Virus record (IMG/VR): IMGVR_UViG_3300025128_006599
Location: 1 to 64,000 of that record
DNA from: a virus
DNA length: 64,000 nucleotides
Reading direction: 5' to 3' (one strand)
A model generated the notes under the pieces. The model saw only the letters and a program-made list of their open reading frames with translations. It did no database searches and was not told where the DNA came from. The position numbers and the translations under genes are program-made. Shown piece by piece: positions 1 through 8,600 of the stretch. Each line of letters begins with the position of its first letter. Position 1 is the stretch's first letter.

Positions 1-7
1 TATTATT

Positions 8-343
8 ATGAAAACACGTTCCGCCAAGAATAAAGGTAAAAGGTTACAAAATAACGTACGAGATATTCTTCTCGAAGCATTTAAAGACACGTTAGAAGAA
101 GATGATGTTAAATCCACCACGATGGGTGAGAGTGGTGAAGACATTCAATTATCACCTGCCGCACGTAAACTTATACCATATGCATTCGAATGTAAAAATC
201 AAGAAAAACTAAATATATGGAGTGCATTAGAACAGGCAGAATCCAATAGTGAAAAGGGTAAACCTGTATTAGTGTTTAAACGAAATAGAAGTAAGACATA
301 TGCTGTATTACAATTAGAGGATTTTGTAGAGTTGATTAAATGA
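8..343 (+). CDS. PD-(D/E)XK-like nuclease
   Basis: A 111-residue protein with an apparent restriction-endonuclease-like core. Asp45 lies in a GEDIQLSP stretch, followed by Glu61-Cys-Lys63 (AFECKNQ), which gives the D...ExK spacing of PD-(D/E)XK enzymes. Small nucleases of this kind in T4-like phages are thought to act as Holliday-junction resolvase-like or DNA-processing enzymes in the cytoplasm. The ATG at 8 follows directly on the window edge, so an upstream start cannot be excluded. It overlaps the next gene by 4 bases (ATGA). Its neighbours (primase, SbcCD fusion) support a role in replication or recombination. The family is inferred from the motif only, and the substrate is unknown. Confidence 0.6.
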   Translation: MKTRSAKNKGKRLQNNVRDILLEAFKDTLEEDDVKSTTMGESGEDIQLSPAARKLIPYAFECKNQEKLNIWSALEQAESNSEKGKPVLVFKRNRSKTYAVLQLEDFVELIK

Positions 344-1125
344 AACAATATGATTACTTTGTACTTGGTGCATGTAGTTTTGGTGTGAAACCCTTTGATT
401 ATGATAATCCAAATAGAGTTACTTTTAAACAACTACCGGGTGAAGTCGAGAATGAGTATAGATTTTCTAAGTTATTGTCTGATAAGTTAGGTTGTGAAGA
501 AGTTAATTTATCTTTGGGTGGTGTATCTAATAATTACATACTGAGAGTATTGTATAATTGGATTTCAGAAAATAAACCAATTGATAAAAAAGTCCTAATG
601 ATGGTTGGTTTAACAGAATTGTCAAGATTTGAGGTATTCAGTACTTTGGCTCAACAATACGTAATGACAATTAATCCAAATAGTTTAAGTGCTAGAGTAC
701 CAAATATAATAAAACGTTTTTTAGAACTTACTAATTTAACAAAATGGGTTAGAGAAAGAGATATATCATCTTACTTTGAAATATTTTACAAATATTTTTA
801 TGATGAGGTAGAAGAAATAAAACAATTAAATAGAAAACTTGATATGTTTCAAAGTTATTGTGAAAAACATAATATTGATGTGTTTTTCTGTTCCACTATG
901 TTGAGTGATGTTAAGTTATATAACAGAAATGGTGAAGTTTATAAGAATCCTAATTTTAAAGATTTCAATACAAAAGATATTAATTATTTTAAATTCCCAA
1001 ATGATATTGTGAGTTGGAAAGAATACATACAAACCTATGATAGAAATTATCGTATGGAGCATCCAAACATATATGACCACGAAGTTATCACACCTTTATT
1101 GTTTGAATATATAGAGAAGTTATGA
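340..1125 (+). CDS. SGNH/GDSL-hydrolase-like protein
   Basis: A 261-residue protein. It begins with a beta-strand and GACSFG (Cys12-Ser13, block I nucleophile position). NLSLGGVSNN follows (Gly61, Asn64, resembling block II/III), then a hydrophobic strand ending in VGLTELSRFE. This is the pattern of phage SGNH-like proteins, of which three more occur in this window (34353, 42266, 46616). SGNH enzymes are esterases or acetyl-transfer enzymes on glycans and lipids. A clear C-terminal Asp-x-x-His pair is not visible here, so it may be inactive or divergent. Its position between a nuclease and a primase is odd for a glycan enzyme. It overlaps both neighbours by 4 bases. Confidence 0.45.
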   Translation: MKQYDYFVLGACSFGVKPFDYDNPNRVTFKQLPGEVENEYRFSKLLSDKLGCEEVNLSLGGVSNNYILRVLYNWISENKPIDKKVLMMVGLTELSRFEVFSTLAQQYVMTINPNSLSARVPNIIKRFLELTNLTKWVRERDISSYFEIFYKYFYDEVEEIKQLNRKLDMFQSYCEKHNIDVFFCSTMLSDVKLYNRNGEVYKNPNFKDFNTKDINYFKFPNDIVSWKEYIQTYDRNYRMEHPNIYDHEVITPLLFEYIEKL

Positions 1126-2042
1126 GTCATTTAGTAATACCAATATTAGACAAAGCATTGAACTCCAAAGGTCAAAGTCTTCGAAAACAAAATGAATATA
1201 TGTATTGGAGTCCATTCGTCACACACCACAAACCAAAACTACAAGTCAATATCCAAACGGGTAAATGGCATTGTTGGGTAAGTAATCAAGGTGGACATAG
1301 TTTATTTCAATTATTGAAACAAGTAGGTGCGGATAGGTCGGTATTTAAAGAATTGAATGAAGTAGTTGGCGGTACATTTTATTCCTCAGAGAAAAAGACC
1401 AATACTACTCAGGTATTATCATTACCAAAGGAAATAAAATATTTTGATGAAAGTGAATCAGTATTTCAGTTACATGCATTAAGATTCTTATTCAATAGAG
1501 GTTTAACAGAACAAGATATACTCAGATATAATATAGGATATTGTACTGAGGGATTATATCAAAATAGAATCATAGTACCAAGTTATGATTCAGATGGTAT
1601 ATTGAATTATTTTGTAGGTAGAGATTTTTATAGTGGTGGTATGAAATACAAAAATCCACCCATATCAAAAGATATAATTGGTTTTGACCTATATGTGAAT
1701 TGGAATGAACCGATAATTCTTTGTGAGGGTGTGTTTGATGCTATGGCAATTAAAAATAACTCAATTCCATTATTTGGAAAAACCATACTTCCTAAACTTT
1801 ATAAAAAAATAATAGAAAAAAAGGTAAGTCATATAATTATATCCTTAGACGAAGACGCGTTTAACGACTCTTTGAAAATGGCCAATGACTTTATGAATAT
1901 GGGTATTGATGTACGTTTCGTAAAACTTAAAGGTAAGGATCCGAGTGAACTCGGGTACGAAAAAATGGTTTCCGAACTATTTAATTCTCAGAGAGTTAAT
2001 TTTAAAGAACTTATGAGGATGAAGTTATATGGGAATACATAA
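1122..2042 (+). CDS. DNA primase, TOPRIM type
   Basis: A 306-residue DnaG-like primase that would make RNA primers for phage replication. The N-terminus resembles a reduced CHC2 zinc-finger region (WHCWVSNQGGHS, residues 49-60). The middle has NRIIVPSYDSDG (148-159) and YFVGRDF, as in the DnaG catalytic core. The TOPRIM core is ILCEGVFDA (Glu202, Asp206) followed by IISLDEDA (Asp243, Asp245), the metal-binding acidic residues. Only part of a Cys/His zinc ligand set is visible. It is shorter than cellular DnaG (about 600 residues), as is usual for phage primases. It overlaps the SGNH gene by 4 bases and the next small gene by 14. Confidence 0.8.
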   Translation: MSHLVIPILDKALNSKGQSLRKQNEYMYWSPFVTHHKPKLQVNIQTGKWHCWVSNQGGHSLFQLLKQVGADRSVFKELNEVVGGTFYSSEKKTNTTQVLSLPKEIKYFDESESVFQLHALRFLFNRGLTEQDILRYNIGYCTEGLYQNRIIVPSYDSDGILNYFVGRDFYSGGMKYKNPPISKDIIGFDLYVNWNEPIILCEGVFDAMAIKNNSIPLFGKTILPKLYKKIIEKKVSHIIISLDEDAFNDSLKMANDFMNMGIDVRFVKLKGKDPSELGYEKMVSELFNSQRVNFKELMRMKLYGNT

Positions 2043-2241
2043 AAGAGATATATGGGAGTTCGGTGAGGGATACTATAAAGTACATATTACCGACTCTGAG
2101 GCATATCAAAAAATAAAAGACTTTTTGGGAATTGTCCAAGATAGTTATTATAAGAAAAATGGAGAAATTTTTGCTTGGGACGTTACGGTTGCAGAGAAAA
2201 AGTTACCCAAAGTGAAAAAAATACTCAAGGAGTATTCTTGA
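2029..2241 (+). CDS. hypothetical 70-residue protein
   Basis: A small acidic/basic mixed protein that I do not recognise. It has no membrane segment and no obvious motif; a C-terminal Lys-rich helix (KKLPKVKKILKEY) is likely. The start ATG at 2029 is preceded by an AGGA at about 8 bases. It sits in the same transcriptional run as the primase and the SbcCD fusion, and its stop codon overlaps the TTG start of the latter (TTGA). That tight packing supports expression and a replication/recombination context, but no function can be given. Confidence 0.55.
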   Translation: MGIHKRDIWEFGEGYYKVHITDSEAYQKIKDFLGIVQDSYYKKNGEIFAWDVTVAEKKLPKVKKILKEYS

Positions 2242-5200
2242 TACAAGAAAAAATAAAGGTTCCGTTTAGGAAACTTAAACACATACACCACATATCAGAT
2301 ATACAAATTCGTAATCTGAAACGACATAGAGAATACGAAGAAGTATTCAATGGTTTATACGAAGAGGTAAAAAACAATCCAGATAATGCAGTTGCATATA
2401 TCGGTGGAGATATTGCACACAGTAAAACCGAAATGTCACCAGAGTTAATTGATCAATTGTCTCGATTATTCAAAAACTTATCTGATATTGTTCCTACAAT
2501 TATTATCGCTGGTAATCACGATTGTAATTTAAATAATCTAAACAGAATGGATTGTTTAACACCAATCGTAGAAAACCTAAATCACCCTAATCTACATTAT
2601 CTAAAACGAACAGGAATATATACTTGTGCTGATACAGATTTTATCGTATGGGATGTATGGGATAACGAAAAAGATTATATCAAAGCTAAAGATGTACCTG
2701 GTGATAGGAAGAAAGTTGTATTGTTTCATGGTACGGTAGATAGAAGTGAAACCGATTTAGGATTCAAGTTACCAAGTAAAGTAAAAATGAGTATGTTTAA
2801 GGGATATGATTTAGGATTACTTGGTGATATACATAAAAGACAACATTTAAATAAAGAAGAAACCATTTCTTATTGTGGTTCATTAGTTCAACAGAATCAT
2901 GGTGAGGATATCGGTAAGGGTTATTTACTATGGGATATGGAAACTCTTAAATCCGAATATAAAGAGATACATAATGATTTCGGATATTATACAATTGATA
3001 TTCAAGATGGAAAATTACCTGATTTAAGTGATTTACCAAATAAACCAAGAGTTCGTGTACGAGTAAGTAATACGAAACCTGCTCAATTGAAAAGGTTGAT
3101 GACTAAAGTTCAGAAAATGGCAAAAATTCAAGAATCAGTTATCACACGAGTAGATGGATTATCAAAAGAAAAGATTCGTGATAATAAAATAAACATTGGA
3201 GATGTTAACAATCCCGATTATCAGTATGATTTAATTAGTGAGTATTTGAAAAACAATTATATTGTTGATGATGATACTATGATTAAGATTAAAGATATTT
3301 TAACAGACCTAAATAGTGTTATACCAGAAGCAGATATTCAAAGAAATGTACATTGGAAGTTAAAGAGATTTGAATTTGATAATATGTTTAGTTATGGAGA
3401 AAACAATGTAGTTGATTTTACTAAACTAAATGGTATTATTGGATTATTTGCACCAAATGCTACAGGTAAATCAGCATTATTAGATGCTTTGAGTTTTTGT
3501 TTATTTGATACTTGTAGTCGGGCATATAAAGCAGATAACATTATTAATAATTCAAAATCTACTTTATATTGTAAAGTAAACTTTGAAATTGATGGAGTAA
3601 ATTATTTTATTGAGAGAAGAGGTAAAAAGAATCTTAGAACTGGTCACGTTAAGGTAGATGTAGACTTTTGGTTAATTGATGATAGTGGTGATAAAATATC
3701 ATTGAATGGAGACCAAAGAAGAACTACACAAGTTAATATAAGAAAAGTGATTGGTGGATATGACGATTTCATATTAACTTCAATGAGTAGTCAGAACAAT
3801 TCTACCGTGTTTATTGATAAAACACAAAAAGAACGTAAAGAATTATTATCTCAGTTTATGGGATTGAAGATATTTGATACACTATATACTCAGGCAGCTG
3901 ATGATATTAAAGAAGTAAATACACTTTTGAATGATTTTAAAAAATCTGATTACGATAGTGAGTTGGCACAAATAACTAATGATTTAATTTTACTTGAAGG
4001 TAAGAAAAAAGATTTTAAAAAGGACGAAAGAGGATTAAAAAAGGAAATAAAGTCTGTACAATCTGAGATAAAGGAACAGACTAAACGATTGAAACACGTA
4101 GACGATAGTTTACAATCAATTGAAACTCTTGAAACAGAACATAAGAAGTTACAACAATTATATGAACAAGTCAAGAATAAACTTTCAGAATATGAAATGG
4201 AACAATTTGATTTTGATAGAGCATCAAAGGAAATAGAAAGTAAGATTGAAGTTTATAAAAAGGATAATATAGAAGAAAAGTATTATGAATTAGAAAAGCT
4301 TGAAGAAGAACGAGATTTGTTTCAAGTAGAAATTGATAAGTTAAAGATAGAAGTTCGTAGTAAATTAGATAAGATTGAAAAACTTGGTAATTTAACTTAT
4401 GATGAGGATTGTAATGATTGTATGACAAATCCGTTTACTTTAGATGCAATTGAAACTCAAAAAAACCTTGATAAAGATAAATCACTTGCACAGAGATATG
4501 TTCAAAAGAAACAGAAGATGGAAGAACGAATACAAAAACAATTTAAAGTTCGTGCGTTCAAAAAAGATTTAGATGATTTGGAAAATAAATTAAATGACAA
4601 ACAACGTTATCAAGATAATATAACATCTAACATACAATTAAATAAAGAAAAACAAAAAAATATAACTACACAATTAAATTTAATTACGACTAACATAGAA
4701 AAATCAAAATCACAAGAACAAAATGTTATATTTAATCAACAAGTAGAAGTTGAGATTGATAAATTACAAAATAATAGTGATGATTTAGATTATCAATTAG
4801 ATGTTGTTAGTGATAAATTAACTACACTTCACGGCGACATTCAAGTATTAAAAACAAAAGAAAATCAAATCAATGACAATATTACTAAAGTAGAAGAACT
4901 TGAAGATTCACATCAGGCATATCAATACTTACTTGAGGCAATCAAACGAGATGGTGTACCATATGATTTAATCAGTAAATCATTACCGACTGTAGAGGGT
5001 GCTGTAAATGATATCTTGGCACAGATAGTTGATTTTAATGTATTGTTTAACATGGATGGTAAGGTAATTGATACTCATATCGTGTATGATGATGATAGAG
5101 TATGGCCTTTAGAATTAAGTAGTGGTATGGAGAGATTCATATCATCACTTGCTATTCGTGTAGGATTAATGAATGTAAGTAATCTACCGAGAAGTAACTT

Positions 5201-5399
5201 TCTTGCTATAGATGAGGGTTGGGGAACTATGGATAATGAGAACCTAAACTCGGTTGCACAATTATTTCAATATTTAAAAAGTCAGTTTCAATTTACTTTT
5301 GTGGTTTCTCATATAGAATCAATGAGAGATTTTGTAGATACGTTATTAGAGATTAAGAAAGTATCTGGTAGTAGTTCAGTCAAATTTAGTAGGGACTGA
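2238..5399 (+). CDS. fused SbcD-SbcC (gp47-gp46) nuclease
   Basis: A 1053-residue single-chain recombination nuclease combining what T4 encodes as gp47 (Mre11/SbcD) and gp46 (Rad50/SbcC). The metallophosphoesterase part has HISDIQI (Asp21, with Gln23 where the family has His), IGGDIAH, GNHD (about 92-95), LFHGT and GDIHKRQ. The ATPase part has Walker A PNATGKS (about 403-409), two long coiled coils around a CNDC zinc-hook-like motif (about 725-728), signature LSSGMERF and Walker B FLAIDEG (about 988). I chose the TTG at 2238 because AAGGAG at 2227-2232 is 5 bases upstream and the preceding stop overlaps it. The ATG at 2175 would add 21 unlikely residues. The role is processing DNA ends for recombination-dependent replication. 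Confidence 0.88.
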   Translation: MIQEKIKVPFRKLKHIHHISDIQIRNLKRHREYEEVFNGLYEEVKNNPDNAVAYIGGDIAHSKTEMSPELIDQLSRLFKNLSDIVPTIIIAGNHDCNLNNLNRMDCLTPIVENLNHPNLHYLKRTGIYTCADTDFIVWDVWDNEKDYIKAKDVPGDRKKVVLFHGTVDRSETDLGFKLPSKVKMSMFKGYDLGLLGDIHKRQHLNKEETISYCGSLVQQNHGEDIGKGYLLWDMETLKSEYKEIHNDFGYYTIDIQDGKLPDLSDLPNKPRVRVRVSNTKPAQLKRLMTKVQKMAKIQESVITRVDGLSKEKIRDNKINIGDVNNPDYQYDLISEYLKNNYIVDDDTMIKIKDILTDLNSVIPEADIQRNVHWKLKRFEFDNMFSYGENNVVDFTKLNGIIGLFAPNATGKSALLDALSFCLFDTCSRAYKADNIINNSKSTLYCKVNFEIDGVNYFIERRGKKNLRTGHVKVDVDFWLIDDSGDKISLNGDQRRTTQVNIRKVIGGYDDFILTSMSSQNNSTVFIDKTQKERKELLSQFMGLKIFDTLYTQAADDIKEVNTLLNDFKKSDYDSELAQITNDLILLEGKKKDFKKDERGLKKEIKSVQSEIKEQTKRLKHVDDSLQSIETLETEHKKLQQLYEQVKNKLSEYEMEQFDFDRASKEIESKIEVYKKDNIEEKYYELEKLEEERDLFQVEIDKLKIEVRSKLDKIEKLGNLTYDEDCNDCMTNPFTLDAIETQKNLDKDKSLAQRYVQKKQKMEERIQKQFKVRAFKKDLDDLENKLNDKQRYQDNITSNIQLNKEKQKNITTQLNLITTNIEKSKSQEQNVIFNQQVEVEIDKLQNNSDDLDYQLDVVSDKLTTLHGDIQVLKTKENQINDNITKVEELEDSHQAYQYLLEAIKRDGVPYDLISKSLPTVEGAVNDILAQIVDFNVLFNMDGKVIDTHIVYDDDRVWPLELSSGMERFISSLAIRVGLMNVSNLPRSNFLAIDEGWGTMDNENLNSVAQLFQYLKSQFQFTFVVSHIESMRDFVDTLLEIKKVSGSSSVKFSRD

Positions 5400-5555
5400 T
5401 GTAATTACATTTCTCGGTTTTTTATTATTTTCCGTAAATAATTTATATAAGTGTTGATTAAGAATAGCAGAACATTTTGTTCTGTTTTTCTTTGCATGCC
5501 CTTTGAACCAATCCATCAAATCCTCATCTAAAGTGAAATTATATCTTTTTTTCAT
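5376..5555 (-). CDS. ribbon-helix-helix regulator-like protein
   Basis: A 59-residue protein and the only convincing minus-strand gene in the window. An N-terminal strand (KKRYNFTLDEDL) is followed by two short helices separated by a turn (MDWFKGHAKKN, then KCSAILNQHLYKLF). This is the MetJ/Arc/CopG ribbon-helix-helix pattern, so a dimeric DNA-binding repressor is likely. I chose the ATG at 5555 (read leftward), which has AAAGGG upstream; an ATG 18 bases earlier also exists. The 3' end overlaps the end of the SbcCD fusion by 24 bases, convergently. It is divergent from the 5655 fibre gene across a gap containing a 9-bp inverted repeat, which is a natural operator candidate. Confidence 0.6.
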   Translation of the reverse strand: MKKRYNFTLDEDLMDWFKGHAKKNRTKCSAILNQHLYKLFTENNKKPRNVITSVPTKFD

Positions 5556-5592
5556 TTTACACCCTTTATACACATTTCATATACATAAATAA

Positions 5593-5631
5593 CTATTGAA
5601 TTTTTATATTTTCAATATTTATATTCAATAG
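5593..5631. promoter_or_regulatory. inverted repeat, possible operator
   Basis: CTATTGAAT at 5593-5601 pairs perfectly with ATTCAATAG at 5623-5631 across a 21-base AT-rich spacer that contains TATTTATA. It lies between the divergent ribbon-helix-helix gene and the fibre gene. It could be a repressor site or an RNA hairpin in the fibre leader. The sequence cannot decide between these. Confidence 0.35.
5616..5623 (+). promoter_or_regulatory. TATTTATA element, candidate late promoter
   Basis: An exact TATTTATA 39 bases upstream of the fibre-gene ATG. The same or nearly the same octamer recurs 31-45 bases before five other genes that begin after a gap. Read on the minus strand it is TATAAATA, the T4 late-promoter core, so its orientation is ambiguous here. 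Confidence 0.35.
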
Positions 5632-5654
5632 ATATATTTTATTTGGAGCAATAG

Positions 5655-8600
5655 ATGCCAATCACAAAAAGGTTTAATGAACTACAAGGTTTAGCCGATA
5701 TAGATGTATATTTTGAAGAAGAGGGTTTAAATTCTAATTTTTTCAATATCACAGAATTTCCTGATCCATTACAAGTAGGTAAAAATTCATTCCTTATCGC
5801 GGGTTCAGAAAAATTATTAAATTTTACAGAATTACAAATTGATATAGTTGATTCTGCTGGAAACTCTATATATCATGAACCCGTTCGAGAATATCTTGAA
5901 GGTAATATGAGAAGAATCTCAATTGAGGTATACGATACTAATGCACCTGGTAGTGGATTTTTACATATTGTTGGTGAGGCACATACAGAACGAGTTGATG
6001 TTCCAAATGAATGGCACGGTGTCTATAATGTAAGATACTCAAGACCGATTTCAATTAACACTACTCAAGTAAACACTCAACCAATATTTTTTTACAAACA
6101 GCCTAAAATTCGTGCCAGAGAAATAACTAAAGCATTTATAGACGAACTACCAGCATCTGCATCATATTTTATAACAGGTAGTGTAACCGTTACTGCAACC
6201 ACACCAGGTACTCCGATTAATCCAAAAGAATTTGATGATGACTTAGATGATAAAAATCCAGCTGTTACTTTTACAGGAGAGGACAGACCTGGTAAATTTT
6301 TAGATACGTTCAAAAACAAACGAGAAAACAAACGAATAAGTATTAACCAACCTACTGTTTTAGCTTTAGGTCGTGTATCAAGACGTGCTTCTCCAGAAAC
6401 ACCCACACATACAATTACAATACAAGGATTAGAATCTTCTCCAGAGAATGTACAAGATAAATTAACGAGTGCTTTTGTTGGTGGTAAATTAAAGATAGAG
6501 TCACCTCAAGTAGATGAGTCTACATACTTTATTGGTAGTAATTCACGAATAACAGTAGATTCCACCTACGTAACAAGAATTCAAGAAGTATTAAATTCTA
6601 CCACGATAATACCTGAAACACCTTTTGTTGCAGAGGTACACTCATCTCCACAAAGTGACAATAAAACTGGTTTTAAAGATCCAAACTTTACCGATTGGGA
6701 AGTATGGCCAAACCTTCAACCTACTGGTAAAACAATAGAGTCTTTGGAACCGAAAGATGTACAACCTCCACAACCAGATACACCACATATAGATGAAACA
6801 GGAGCGACTTGGTTATGGGGAGAGGTGACAGACCCATCGAGAATACCAAAAGAAGAAGAAGCGGGTGGAAACGCTAATATAAAATATTATGGTTGGAATG
6901 AATCAGGAAGTATAAGTCAGGAAGTAGCAAATTCTACGATTCGTAGAGAAACCGTTAGTATGTTACCAAATAATAATGTTACAATGTCAATTGTACCGAC
7001 ACCTGAGAAAAAATTAACCTCAACTTATCTTAGAAGTTATGCTGATTTCTCGATTATAAATATGAGAACATTTAGTGGTGATATTTTTAGAGTAAAGATA
7101 TATGGAAAGATAAGAGGTGGTTTAACTGATTTTGAATTGTTATATGATTCACCTATAGAATCACCAGAAATTTTAATTGATCCATTTAGTGTTGATGGAT
7201 TTACAAATGTTGGATATTTTTATACTGGTTCTGTTATATCTGATTATTGGGCATCTTCTTCAAATAGTGTCATAAATCAAAATGATGATTATTTAGTTGA
7301 TGGTGTATTGATGAGTGGTTCTAACTACGAAGTAGATGAAGAAGTTGAGTTTTTCACTACAGCATCTTACCAACTCGAACGAAACATTTCTTATGCAGTA
7401 GGGTTTGATTCCTATTATATAAAACAACCAAAGAAAGTTACGGTTACAACGGGTGGTTCCGAATCAACAAAAATAATAGATAGAGCAGAACTAAAGGTAT
7501 TTTTAAGTGGTTCTCGAGCAAAAGACGGAACAGGAGATATAGGTGAAGACATTTATCTTGGAAAGGTTAGTATTCCTGATGGCCCTGCAACAGATGAGGG
7601 TGAACAAAAGGGAGTTTATCAAATTTTCAAAAGTGCTCCTAAACACTTCCCAAGTGCTCAGTTAAAATTTGTTGCAACTGCAGGTCAATGGGTTATAAAA
7701 GATGTTAGTATAAAACCTACTGAGGAAACAAATTTTAGTCCTGATTATTTTAGAACTATAGTTCCACTACCCTTTATGCACAAACGTCCTGCAAAAATGG
7801 ACTTTTTGGTTGAGTTTTATGACGTGGATGGAAAGATTGCGGATTCATTTGGATTTTTAGAAAACTTTAGAATTGTAGGAGCACCACAAGTTATACAAGG
7901 TGATAATAACTTATTGAGTGGTTCTATGTATCTTGGAAACTTACAAGGTCAAGGTATCGAAATACACGGTGGTTCAGCCTATTTACGTTCTATTGGATAT
8001 GAAGGATTTGAAGCTACGATATCAAGTGGTAGTGGTGGATTTATGATATTTAGTGGTTCATTAAGTGGAAGTCGTGCCGATGGAACTCAACTTTTACATA
8101 CAACCGAAAGTTATGAGGGTGTTGGATTAGAGATGGTGGATGCACATGGTTCAGTTGATAGATATTTGAGATTTAGAACTAGTCCAAGTATTTTTGAAGT
8201 TGTAACTGATACATTCTTTTTAGGTAGTTCAACACAATTCCTTAGTGGTAGTAATCAACAGATAGAGATTAGTTCAAGTAATTTCCATTTACAACCCGAT
8301 GGTGATGTGGTGATGCAAGGTACTATTACAGCAGAAGCTGGTGGTACTATTGGTGGATTTACTATCAATTCTGATAATTTGGCTGCAACTGATTTTGTAT
8401 TGAATACAACTGATAAATCTCTTTCTATGGGTAGTGGTAATTCAATATTTCTTGCAGACGCTGATACAGGTATACAATTAGGACATGCAACATTTGCAAG
8501 TGCACCATTTAGTGTAACATCAGAAGGAGCTATTAAAGCAACATCTGGTGAAATAGGTGGATTCGGATTAGGTGGTTCTACTATTAGTAGTTCAAACAAT

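Noticed and set aside
5400-5655. tRNA or small RNA in the gap after the SbcCD fusion
   Set aside because: No cloverleaf or CCA-like acceptor; the space is filled by the minus-strand gene, the inverted repeat and the leader.
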